Positions 1 through 10,400 of a stretch of 64,000 nucleotides of DNA are shown here, one piece after another; within the stretch, counting starts at the first letter, position 1; every line of letters starts with the position of its first letter. The notes below the pieces were generated by a model. It was not told the DNA's origin. It saw only the letters and a program-made list of their open reading frames with translations, and made no database searches. Made by a program: the position numbers and the translations under genes. Origin of the DNA: Neostapfia colusana (taxonomy: Eukaryota; Streptophyta; Magnoliopsida; Poales; Poaceae); NCBI GenBank assembly GCA_030760725.1, contig JASWHV010000012.1, forward strand, positions 21,218,368-21,282,367, given 5' to 3'.

Positions 1-408
1 ATCATGCACATACAAGATTCACAACAATCAATATCATGCACAAACTTTAACTAGATGCGATGATGCATATGCATGCAATCCTATGATCAGTTTCTATTAG
101 ATTAGTTTATACGTGTTCTTGCATGGTTTGTATGGGTTTTACGATGACCAGAGGTGTTCGTATCAAATGTGGACGTGGCGATGATCTTGACTCTAGATCA
201 AACCGATCAACATGTAATTTGTCCATGAAAAAAAAACTTCTGTTCGAATGGAATCAAAGAACAGATGCAAAGAAAATGTGATGATGTCGTAAGGTGGTAT
301 TGGAGACCAATCTTACATTTTTCTTAGTCTCGGGGTCATTCTCCCATCAAGACAGATCGTTGGGGGCTCTCTTCCGGCGATCTCCCTAGACCGAACTCCG
401 GTGAAGGG

Positions 409-414
409 TTTATT
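409..414 (-). terminator. Candidate poly(A) signal AATAAA of LTR B
   Basis: The minus strand reads AATAAA about 85 bases downstream of the TATA box, the position expected for the R region of an LTR. It is a single hexamer, so support is modest. Confidence 0.4.
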
Positions 415-496
415 CGGCGAGCTGGGGCTAAGGCTCTAAGTCATCGGCTCGGGAGGTAGAAAATAAGTTCATGGTTTCGGCCAAAGGTTCTGGGTT

Positions 497-505
497 CTAT
501 TTATA
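497..505 (-). promoter_or_regulatory. TATA box of LTR B
   Basis: The minus strand reads TATAAATAG here, a canonical plant TATA box. It is downstream of the CACGTG array and upstream of AATAAA at 409-414, so transcription would start near 465-475 and run towards base 1. Confidence 0.65.
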
Positions 506-651
506 ATCGGGAGAAGAAGAGTCCTAATCTGATTGTATTTCGAATAAGAGTTTCATTCAAATTGTCGTTGAATCTTAACAACTTATCTTTAGATGATTTG
601 GTACGGTAACATTGTGGAATTCGTGTCGGTGTCCTCCCATACCGGTATTCC

Positions 652-1220
652 CACGTGTACAGAAGCAAAAACCGCTCCACAACTCGTTACCTCCGCGGTG
701 ATGAGCTCCGGAAGCTCCACGTGTCCTGCGGGAACCCGGGCTCCCTTTTTCTGCAGAGACGTGCTCCGGTTGTGCCACGTGTCAGGCGGATGAGACCTCC
801 CTCTTCTTCAGAGGTGAGCTCCGCGTGCGCCACGTGTCTGGTGGGTCGGGACCTACCCTCTCAACAGAGGCGAGCTCCGCGAACGCCACGTGTCAGTTTC
901 CGGACCTCCCTTCTCTTTGGAGGTGAGCTCCGATAGTGCCACGTGTCCTAGCTGCTCCAGACTTCCTTTCTCCTCAGAGACAGGCTCCGAGGTTGACACG
1001 TGTCCAATAGTGACGGACCTCCCGGAGGTGAGCATCAAGAGCGACACGTGTCCCGCGTGGCTGGTCCTCTCTTTTCTGTGGTGACTAGCTCCACAGTCGA
1101 CACGTGTCCTTCGGGACTGGCCTCGCTCCTCTGCAAAGGCTAGCTCCGGGGGAAACACGTGTCCCACGGGGTCGGACCTCTCCCCCTTTTGCGGGGATGA
1201 GCCCCGAGTCTGCCACGTAG
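652..1220. repeat. Tandem array of 11 G-box/ABRE-like units, ~56-bp period
   Basis: CACGTG-core motifs begin at 652, 718, 776, 831, 887, 940, 997, 1045, 1101, 1156 and 1214, a spacing of 48 to 66 bases. The nine inner copies (718 to 1156) are CACGTGTC. The first is CACGTGTA and the last is CACGTAG. Many units share a GAGCTCCG-like segment before the core and a GGACCTCCC-like segment after it, so this is a diverged tandem duplication and not chance motif density. Several copies read GACACGTGGC on the minus strand, which matches known ABA-response elements. The array lies 150 to 720 bases upstream of the TATA box at 497-505 in the minus orientation. Confidence 0.9.
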
Positions 1221-1371
1221 CCAATTTAGTGGCGGGAGTTGTCTTCGGCGCTTTCTGTAAACTGGAATTTGCCCCTTTTTGCTAACTTTTTGACTCTTTC
1301 TTGGTTTCAATCTTATAAAAATGTTTATGAGTCATGAATATATGTAGAAATAAAAAAAATGTGGGTGTCAC

Positions 1372-1941
1372 AGCTACAAACAGTAACCTCCCTAATACCC
1401 CCTAGGATTTGAATTATCTACCACATGCCCCTTTGGAATTGGTAGAATTCAAATTGTGAAGTGTTTAACCAAATTTCAGCACATATGCAGTTCGAAATTC
1501 AAATAAGGTTTGAATTTGCTAAACATAGCTTATGTCAAGATCAACTCCAAATGGAGTGAAAATTTGTGTGTGAGCTTACAAAAATGTGCTGAGTAATAAT
1601 ATGCCTCCCACTTTTGAATTCATGGGATGGAAATAGTTTGAATTTGAATTTGAGTTCAAACCACCCTCTTTCTAGCTATACCCAAAAGGACTTTAAAAAG
1701 GTTTTGAATTTGGGTGAAACTTGGCCTGGACATTCCTAGCAAGGTGTAGGAGTTTTTCGTATGCCCAGTCCCTATATGATGCATGTGGGAAATACCACTT
1801 TTGCATTTTGTGAGTTTCTTCTCTAATGAGCATGTTGATGGTGGTTACTTGCTCTTCAAATGGGTTCATCAACTTTCTTCAAATGAAGTGTGTGTGTGGT
1901 GATGAACACTTTGGATGTGTGCCAAAACTTAGGCCCTTACA
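1372..1941 (-). mobile_element. A2 3' LTR, remaining fragment
   Basis: This matches the last ~570 bases of the A-family LTR, for example 46365-46933. It ends on the plus strand with GGCCCTTACA, so the minus-strand LTR begins TGTAAGGGCC. The rest of this LTR was separated by the family B insertion at 1371 and lies to the left of the window. Confidence 0.88.
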
Positions 1942-1958
1942 TTCCTCCCTCCTTAAAA
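1942..1958 (-). other. A2 polypurine tract
   Basis: The minus strand reads TTTTAAGGAGGGAGGAA directly before the LTR start TGTAAGGGCC. This is the standard position of the plus-strand primer for reverse transcription. Confidence 0.85.
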
Positions 1959-3341
1959 GAATCTTGTCCCGAGATTATAAGATGAAAATGAGAGAGAGGA
2001 CGGTGGAAAAATTTCCGTATATGCGACGTGAAAAAGTGGGGGTAGTTAGTGCGAAGGAATCCTTCACTCTCCCATGCCGCTTCGTCCATGGAGTGATTAC
2101 TCCATAGAACCTTGTAGAACCACAATGTACGGTTGCATGTGGTTTGGGCTTTTTCATCAATAATCTGAACCGGTTCCTCCCGATACGTGAGATCCGGTTT
2201 AAGTTCTTCTATGTCCTCCAGCTGAATGGTAGTTGATAGCTTAAGACACTTCCTCAGCTGGGAGATGTGAAAGACGTTGTGCACACCGGAAAGTGCTTCT
2301 GGTAATTTCAGGCGGTATGCTACTAATCCGCATCTTTCGGTAATCTGAAATGGACCGATGAATCGGGGTGCCAACTTTCCTCTCACCCCGAATCTGTTCA
2401 TGCCCTTCATTGGAGACACACGTAGGTATACGTGATCCCCGACTTTGAACTGTAATGGACGTCTTCTCCGGTCCGCATATTGTTTCTGTCGGGATTGGGC
2501 GGCTTTTAGGTTCACTTGAATCAGCCAAACATTTTCCTCCGCATATTTGACAAGATCAATCCCGAAGGTAACACTTTCACCAGACTCACACCAATTTAGT
2601 GGTGTGCGGCATTTTCTCCCGTATAGCGCCTCATAAGACGCCATCTTGATGCTGGCTTCGTACCCATTGTTGTACGAGAACTTAGCCAACGGCAAGTGAT
2701 GATCCCAGTTCTTGCCGTGGTTGATAGCGCAAGCTCGTAGCATATCTTCTAAAATTTGATTTACCCGCTCGGTTTGTCCATCCGTCTGCGGGTGGTATGC
2801 TGAACTACGGATCAGCTTCGTCCCTAATGCAGCGTGTAGCTGTTCCCAAAAACGGGACACAAATAAAGTGCCCCGATCCGATATGATGGTATGGGGTACG
2901 CCGTACAAGCATAGGATCTGTGAGATGTACAGTTCAACATACTTCTTCGCGTTGTAGTTGGTGTTGACCGGGATGAAATGGGCAACTTTGGTGAGCCGGT
3001 TGATGATCACCCACACAATCATATTTCCGAAAAGTGGTGGGTAAACCGATGATGAATTCCATGCTGACATCCTCACAGTTCCAGGCAGGAACGCCTAGTG
3101 GTTGCAGCAGTCCCGGTTTCCGCAAATGATCTGCCTTCACCCTTCGACATGTATCACACTCGGACACGTACTTTGTGATCTCCCGCTTCATCCGTGTCCA
3201 CCAAAACTTGCTTCTGAGTTCTTGATACATTTTGTTGATGCCGGGGTGAATAGAAAACTTTGACAAGTGAGCCTCATCAAAGATTTTCTTCCGTAACTCC
3301 ACGTTACAGGGTACGACAATCTGGTCCTTGAACCATAGGAC

Positions 3342-3346
3342 GCCGT
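3342..3346. repeat. Target site duplication GCCGT of A1
   Basis: GCCGT at 3342-3346 is repeated at 32249-32253, directly flanking the terminal TG and CA of A1. The uninterrupted sequence ccataggacGCCGTct is present in the homologous part of A1 itself (about 8730-8750). Confidence 0.95.
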
Positions 3347-6300
3347 TGACACGACCCCACGGTCTTGTCGAGCCAGGATCACACTGAGGGGTACTGCATT
3401 GCACAGCACCGGGTAAAACACATCAAAGGTACAAAGCGGAAGCAAAACTTTTATTACATAAAGTGGTTTATGAACATTTGTACATCAAAATAAGTCCAGT
3501 CTACACTCACGGGCGTAGACTACGCATCAAGTTCACGTTCAGCCCGTGAACGTGTCCTTGCTATCACACACGCACACTAACACGGCGGCGTGCACGACTC
3601 CCACTCGACGGGGTTCCCCTCCAGGGGTTCCGTCTCCTCTTCGGGAGTCCCTTCCTCATAGAACCTTGCAAAAGCTTCAAACACAAGCAGTGAGCACGAA
3701 GGCTCAGCAAGACTGACCCGTCTCTCCTAAACATGGAACTTCTCCATGAGGGGTTGATAGGTTACATGAGGTAAAAATCATTTGCAAGGACTCGTCTAAT
3801 TAGTGGAACCTTACTTTCAAGTATTAGCAGCAGGTTGTGGAGAACCTTACGCTAAGGCACATGAGAGAGCCGCGATCAAACAAGAAACGCATTTCTCTCA
3901 TGTACTTTGCCCAAAGTCAAAAAGAACTTTAGTTAGCTCTAAACTACAACAAATCATTAACAATCAAGTCCATCTTTCAATCAGCAACATTTTTAACATG
4001 TGACTAGCCTGTTCTTTCTACGTCACGGTACAGTGAACAAGTGGTACTCACTGACCGTGAGGGACGGCGATTATAATCGATTTACACCTGCAGGGTTACC
4101 CGAACAACCCGTCACGTACGCCCGTACTCGATGTTGCCTACAACAACCATCACGGACGCCGTACGCAACTACCTTTCGCCCGTTAGCCAAATGTTGAACC
4201 GGTCCAATCGTCCTGAGCAAGAGGTCTCTGCACGCGCATCTCGGTGCCGCCAGCCGATTTACACCTCGAGCTCTCAACCTACCCTCTGAACGACCAGCTA
4301 TGCCTCAACACCCAGCTACCAGAGTTACATCGGTTTCCCGGTTCCCATATAGCCGGTAGGTCTTCGGTACTGTTCTAGCTTGTTCAACAGGCCCCATGAA
4401 TCGACACAAGCGGAGCTATAGCACACAGGCCCCAAAGTCCTGCTGCCCTTAACCTCCGCTCGGTCTCATCTTTCTTGCCATGTGTATCATGTACTATCAC
4501 TACCCGAGTCGAGTGCCTCTAGCCTATGCTCGCGAGTAGTTCCAACTACTCGACTTGTACCGAATCCTACACTATCTTAGCATTGCAGTAGCTAACGGGG
4601 TTTGCAATCCTAAACCCAACCCATGGTTTTCTTGGCTATGCAGTTGGGTTTCCAAACAAGACTCTAATGCAAAGAATAAGGTATTCAAGTATATGCTCAA
4701 AACAATAAAAACTTGTAAAAAGGTTAATGCAAACCGGAGCTTGCCTTGCTGCTCTTGGTCATAGGCTAGTTTCTCCTCCGGAGTAACGAAGTCTAGGACT
4801 TCGGGTTCCTCCTCGACCTTAGCGACTACATGATATACAAGTATATGTATTAATTTAAATGCATTTGATTGAATTTAAACTTGTGAAGTCTATAACTCTT
4901 ACTAGACAGACCCAATGACTGTTAAACTTTTACTGTGGCTTGGTTACAACCTAACCAGAGACTTGGTCAAGTTTTAGTTGCAGCAAAGCTCATTTGAGCC
5001 CTCCACAATTAATTATGTACTTGACCTTAATTGAAGGCTTTTAGGGTATTCTAAGGATTTTCATGAAACAAACTATGACTTTCTGAAAACTAGATTTTTA
5101 GAGGGTTCTAATGGAGTTGGTCTCACTTAATTTGAAGGTTTCTAGCTAAAGATATGAGCTAAACAATTTCAGGGAAAATTCTGAAAATTTTTCTGAACAT
5201 TTTCTATTTTCTCTGGAACAGTTTCACTAATCACACCATTAGGTGGATCACATGAGCTCAAATGGTTCTGAAATTTTTATGGTAGTTCAGGGATATTTTG
5301 GTCAACATCCCAGCAAAATTTCAGAATTTTCTTCCAAAGGATTCTCCAGTTAAAATTCCAAACAGTTTAAATTTTGAGGAATTAATTCTGGGGAATTAAG
5401 GATTTTCATGAAGTGAAACTTGATTTAATGGAAAGTTCTCAGAGAGCTGAATCCAAAAAAATTTGGTTCACTCGATTTGGAGCTTCCTAGCCAAAGTTAT
5501 GATGATTTGAAGTTTGAATGAAATCTGAAAATCGGGAAAAAAATTTAAATCTGCCGGGGCCCGTGGAGACACGTGTCGGGCGCGGAGGCGACAGCACACT
5601 GAGGCCTACAGGGTTTTTGCACGCCAGCACATCAGATCCCAGCCGCAGCCCGATCCCGATTTAAAATATCTGCTGCTGACAGCTGGGGTCCACCGTCTTC
5701 GTCTACCTCTCGCCGCCCTCGCTCTGCCGTCGGGGTACCTCGCTGGAGAGCTCGCCGGCAGCTTCTGTGGAGCTCCAAACTTCATGATTTTGGCCGCCTC
5801 TGCCTACTTTCACTCGGGGAACAGGATTCTGGGCTCACCTCGTCATGACAATGGACGGTGCATGGTCAGCGACGAGCGACCGCCTCGGAAAGACTTCGGT
5901 CGTGTCGGCCGACCTCCTTAGCACCCCAATCACTCGAGCAACCGGTCGGGAAGCATCAGTGGACCGTAGGGAAGGTCGGCATGAGCTTGAAGCAGCGCGG
6001 GGGAGGTCCGAACTAGGCCCTCACTGTGCGCCCGATGCCTCCCGCATGCTCCGCCGTCGGTAAACTTCGAAATACGCGGGTTACAGAGGTTCTCAGGCCA
6101 AAGGTTGTGAAGGCAACTTGTGCGCTACCATGTCTATTTTGTGTGGGAGTGGATTGAGGCCCCCTAATCCTTTCTAGAGTATGAATTCGACAGAACCGCA
6201 CCCGAAGGTCGGTCTGTAGCCAGAAAGGGGAAAAGTGGAAATTCGCCGCCGGTGAGCAAGCACCCGGGCTGTAGCTCGGGGGTGAGTAGCACCGATCACC

Positions 6301-7337
6301 AGCGCGTTCAAGGGTGCCTTGGCTCGGGCGTGACAACCTCCCGATTGGACTGTCCATGGGAGCCCGAAGTGCGGCGGTTATAGGTCACCGAATTGAACTC
6401 TCGGTATAGCCGAGCTCGTCAGGTTTCAGCTGAGTTCTAGCAACGGGAAGAACAAGGAGGGTTCCTAGTACCTTGCCGTAGCTCTGGAGGGGACGGAGAG
6501 GCAGTGATCAAGCTTCCCTGATCAGCTCCGAGTGATCGGCAGCGATGGCGCGTTTCTGATGCGAGGAAGCAGCAGAGTGTGCGGTGTTCTCTCCGATCAG
6601 GGCGGCTGCGGAGATAAGAGGACCGCGAGGCGGTTCAGTAGGTCGGGGCGGCAAGCAGGTGCTGTCCCGATCGATTCCTTGCCGTGGCGGCTGCTCAGTC
6701 CGGCGCAAGAACCCGAGCTGGGTTTTCAGTCGGTTTGATTTGAATCAGTGGCTGACATTTGGGTCCCACCCGGGATTTTAACCTCTGAAATTAACTCCAA
6801 ATCACTGTTGTAAACAGTAAGCCCTAAACTGCCCATTGTGATTTGAATTATTCACCTCTGAGCCATTTGAATTGGTTAGAATTCAAATTGGGTTTGGTTT
6901 GGATAAATTTCAGCACATGTTCAGTTTGAAATTCAAATAAAGTTTGAATTTGCCCCACTTAGCTCATGTTAAGATCATCTCCAAATGGAGTTAAAATTGG
7001 TGTGTGAGCTCACAAAAATGTGCTGAGTAAGAATATGTCTCCCACTTTTGAATTCATGGGATAAAAACAGTTTGAATTTGAATGTAGTTTCAAACTGCCC
7101 TCTTTCTAGCTATGCCCAAAATGACCTCAAAAAGGTTTTGAATTTGGGTGAAACTTGGCATGGACATTCCTAGCACAATGTGGGAAATACCTCTTTGCAA
7201 TATGTGAGTTTGTTCTCTAAGGAGCATGTTGATGGTGGTTACTTGCTCTTCCATTGTGTTTATCAACTTGCTACAAATGAGGTGTGTGTGTGTGGTGATG
7301 ACACTTCAAACATGTGTCAAAAATTGAGGCCCTTACA
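3347..7337 (-). mobile_element. A1 3' LTR (3991 bp)
   Basis: A long LTR: on the minus strand it starts TGTAAGGGCC and ends GGGGTCGTGTCA. The part from about 5560 to 6720 is GC-rich and is flanked by AT-rich sequence on both sides. It contains one CACGTGTC motif near 5571. A perfect hairpin (arms CGAGTAGTT and AACTACTCG, 2-base loop) lies at 4533-4552. Open frames inside it are not shared as proteins with anything I recognise. I did not find a convincing TATA box. Confidence 0.93.
4533..4552. repeat. Perfect 9-bp hairpin in the A LTR tail
   Basis: CGAGTAGTT is followed by CC and then its exact reverse complement. The same structure recurs in the other LTR tails near 29440, 37375 (extended) and 44080 (one mismatch), and in degraded form near 61430 and 16415. 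Its position is in the R/U5 side of the LTR, so it would be near the RNA end. Function is unknown. Confidence 0.7.
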
Positions 7338-7353
7338 TTCCTCCCCCTTAAAA
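7338..7353 (-). other. A1 polypurine tract
   Basis: The minus strand reads TTTTAAGGGGGAGGAA immediately before the 3' LTR start TGTAAGGGCC, as expected of the plus-strand priming site. Confidence 0.9.
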
Positions 7354-7405
7354 GAATCTCGTCCTGAGATTATAAGGTGAAAATGAGGGAGAGGACGGTA
7401 GAAAA

Positions 7406-10400
7406 TTACAGGAGATGCGACGTGAAAAAGTCGGGGTAGTTAGCGCGAAGAAATCCTTCGTTCTCCCACGTCGCTTCATCCACGGAGTGATTACTCCATA
7501 GAACCTTGTAGAACCACAACGTGCGGTTGCGTGTGCTTTGGGCCTTTTCGTCAATGATCTGAACCGGTTCCTCCCGATAGGTGAGATCCGGTTGCAATTC
7601 TTCAATGTCCTCCAGCTGAACGGTAGTTGATAGCTTAAGACACTTCCTCAGCTGGGCAATGTGAAAGACGTCGTGCACACCGGAAAGTGCTTCTGGTAAT
7701 TTCAGCCGGTATGCTACCGATACACATCTTTCGGTAATCTGGAATGGACCGATGAATTGGGGTGCCAACTTTCCTCTCACCCCGAATCTGTTCATGCCCT
7801 TCATTGGAGACACACGTAGGTATACGTGATCCCCGACTTCGAATTGTAATGGGCGTCTTCTCCGGTCCGCGTACTGTTTTTTACGGTATTGGGCGGCTTT
7901 TAGGTTCTCTTGAATCAGTTGAACCTTTTCTTCCGCGTTGTTGACAAGGTCAATCCCGAAGGTAACCCTTTCGCCAAACTCACACCAATTCAGTGGTGTG
8001 CGGCATTTCCTCCCGTATAGCGCCTCGTAAGGCGCCATATTGATGCTGGCTTGGTACCCATTGTTGTACGAGAACTCGGCTAACGGCAAGTGATCATCTC
8101 AATTCTTGCCGTGGTTGATAGCGCAACCTCGTAACATGTCTTCTAAGATCTGATTTACCCGCTCAGTTTGCCCATCCGTCTGCGGGTGGTACGCTGAACT
8201 ACGGATCAGCTTCTTCCCCAATGCAGCGTGTAGCTGCTTCCGAAAACGGGACACAAATAAAGTGCCCCGACCCGATATGATGGTACGGGGTACGCCGTAC
8301 AAGCATAGGATCCGTGAGATGTATAGTTCAGCGTACTTCTTGGCGTTGTAGTTGGTGTTGACCGGGATGAAATGGGCAACTTTGGTGAGCCGGTCGACGA
8401 TCACCCACACATAATCATGATTCTGAAAAGTGGTGGGTAAACCTACGATGAAGTCCATGCTCACATCCTCCCACTTCCAGGCAGGAACGTCCTGTGGTTG
8501 TAGCAGTCCCGGTTTCCGCATATGGTCTGCCTTCACCCTTCGACATGTATCACACTCGGACACGTACTTCGCAATCTCCCGCTTCATCCGTGTCCACCAA
8601 AACTTGCTTCTGAGTTCTTGATACATTTTGTTGCTGCCGGGGTGAATAGAAAATTTTGATAAGTGAGCCTCATCAAAAATTTTCTTCCGTAACTCCGGGT
8701 TACGGGGTACGACGATCCGGTCCTTGAACCATAGGACGCCGTCTCCGTCCTTCCGGAAACATTTCAACTCCCCACTGTCTACACGTCTCCGCAAGTGCGA
8801 CATGCCCTTGTCATGTTTCTAAGCTGCCGCTATTTCTTCACGGATGGTGGGGATCAAAGCTAGGTTGTAGAGAGCTCCATGTGGAATTACATGCAGTGGT
8901 GGTTCGCTCTCTTCCAACGGTGTGATGGTCAGATTGTTGACGTGTGACTTGCGGCTCAGCGCATCTGCCACTACGTTTGCCTTGCCCGTATGATAATGGA
9001 TCTCTATTTCGTAATCCTTTATCAGTTCTAACCATCTTCGCTGCCTCATGTTCAGCTCCTTCTGAGTGAATATGTACTTGAGGCTCTTGTGGTCGGTATA
9101 TAGATGTACGAGGTTACCGAGTAGGTAGTGTCTCCACATTTTCAGTGCAAGTACCATGGCAGCGAGCTCCAAATTATGAGTTGGATAATTCTGCTCATGG
9201 TTTCTAAGCTGCCGTGATCCATACGCGACCACTCTTCGGTCTTGCATCAGCACACATCCGAGCCCAATGCCGGATGCATCGCAGTACACATCGAACGGTT
9301 TTGTTGTGTCTGGCTGCGCCAAAACCGGTGCTGATGTTAGGTTCTTAACTAAAGCCTTGAATGCTGCCTCACACGCTGGACTCCAAACATATTTGGTAGC
9401 CTTCTTCAGCAGCTCCGTCATAGGCTTGGCAATCTTCGAGAAGTTCAGAATGAACCTCCGATAATATCCCGCGAGTCCGAGGAAACTCCGTACCTCGTGA
9501 ACAGTTCTCGGGGACTTCCAATTCAGCACTTGAGTGATCTTACTCAGGTCTACAGTGATACCCTCTGCTGAGATGATATGCCCGAGAAAAGGCACTTGCA
9601 ATATCCAGAATTCACACTTGCTGAATTTCGTGTATAGCTTGTGATCCCGCAGCCGTTGCAAGACTATACGCAGATGCTTCTTGTGATCTTCCTATGACTT
9701 GGAATATACCAGTATGTCGTCGATGAAGACCACGACAAACTTGTCCAGCTCCGGCATGAATACCGAGTTCATTAGATACATGAAGTGAGCTGGAGCGTTG
9801 GTGAGGACGAAGGACATGACCAAGTACTCATAAAGTCCGTACCTCGTCGAGAAAGCTGTCTTCGGAATACCCTCGGCCCGTATCTTAATCTGATGGTACC
9901 CGGATCTTAAGTCCATCTTGGAAAAGATCTTTGCTTCGACCAACTGATCAAACAACATGTCGATCCATGGCAACGGGTACTTGTTCTTGATGGTTACGGC
10001 ATTTAATGGACGATAGTCCATGCAAAGCCGCAACGTTTCATCCTTCTTCTTTACAAATAATGCCGAACAGCCCCATGGCGAGGAGTTCGGCCTAATAAAA
10101 CCCTTCTCCAGGAGGTCTGTGAGCTGAGTCTTCAGTTCAGCCAACTCCTTGGGTGCCATCTTGTACGGCCTTCGGGATATTGGCATGGTTCCCGGTGCAA
10201 GTTCAATCTTGAACTCCACCTATCTATCGGGCGGCATCCCCGGTAAATCATCCAGGAACATGTCAGGGAACTCTCGGACCACTGGAATATCTTCCAATCT
10301 GATGGTGGTGGACTGATAGACGCTTGGAAGTTTTATTTCTGGACTGTCCAGAAATAAAGAATGAGATTCGTGCACTTCTGAATTCAAATGCATGATTCGG

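Larger units (their letters stand above)
1..1371 (-). mobile_element. Partial LTR of an unidentified LTR retrotransposon (family B)
   Basis: Read on the minus strand, an LTR-like end TGTGACACCC starts at 1371. The next base resumes A2 LTR sequence that is uninterrupted in the homologous copy near 46365, so 1371/1372 is an insertion junction. Going down the minus strand there are a U3-like part with a tandem CACGTG array (1220 to 652), a TATA box (497-505) and an AATAAA signal (409-414), which is the order expected of U3 and R. I could not find the other end of the LTR, a PBS or any coding region, so bases 1 to about 360 may be U5 or internal sequence. The TSD partner of GCTAC (1372-1376) lies outside the window. 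The superfamily is not determined. Confidence 0.7.
1937..3346 (-). pseudogene. A2 pol, 3' part: integrase and chromodomain (broken)
   Basis: This is the C-terminal third of a Ty3/gypsy polyprotein, responsible for cDNA integration. It has the zinc-binding HHCC region (CDTCRRVKADH near 3120-3160), the DDE core and a GPY/F region. It ends in a chromodomain-like segment with KVLWSNHSMDEAAWESE, about 2040-2110. The first DDE aspartate is Glu here (SMEFIIGLP, where A1 has SMDFIVGLP). The second is intact (ISDRGTLF). A 2-base deletion relative to A1 near 3015-3030 shifts the frame. The reading frame runs through the PPT and stops 4 bases inside the LTR, later than in A1. It is cut at 3346 by A1, and the preceding RT/RNase H part resumes at 32254. 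Confidence 0.88.

Noticed and set aside
652..1220. CRISPR-like repeat spacing
   Set aside because: Only a short core is conserved, unit length varies from 48 to 66, there is no leader or cas gene, and the setting is eukaryotic.
853..1224. 123-aa minus-strand ORF over the G-box array
   Set aside because: It reads the tandem DNA repeat. Unit lengths are not multiples of three and both strands are open.
2934..3404. Single ORF from 3404 through A2 integrase
   Set aside because: Its start lies inside the inserted A1 LTR, so the fusion is an accident of the insertion.
6013..6357. ORF in the GC-rich LTR core, with a counterpart at 30865-31266
   Set aside because: It is present in both A1 LTRs because LTRs are duplicated. 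There is no recognisable domain, and the frame is not kept in A2 or A4.
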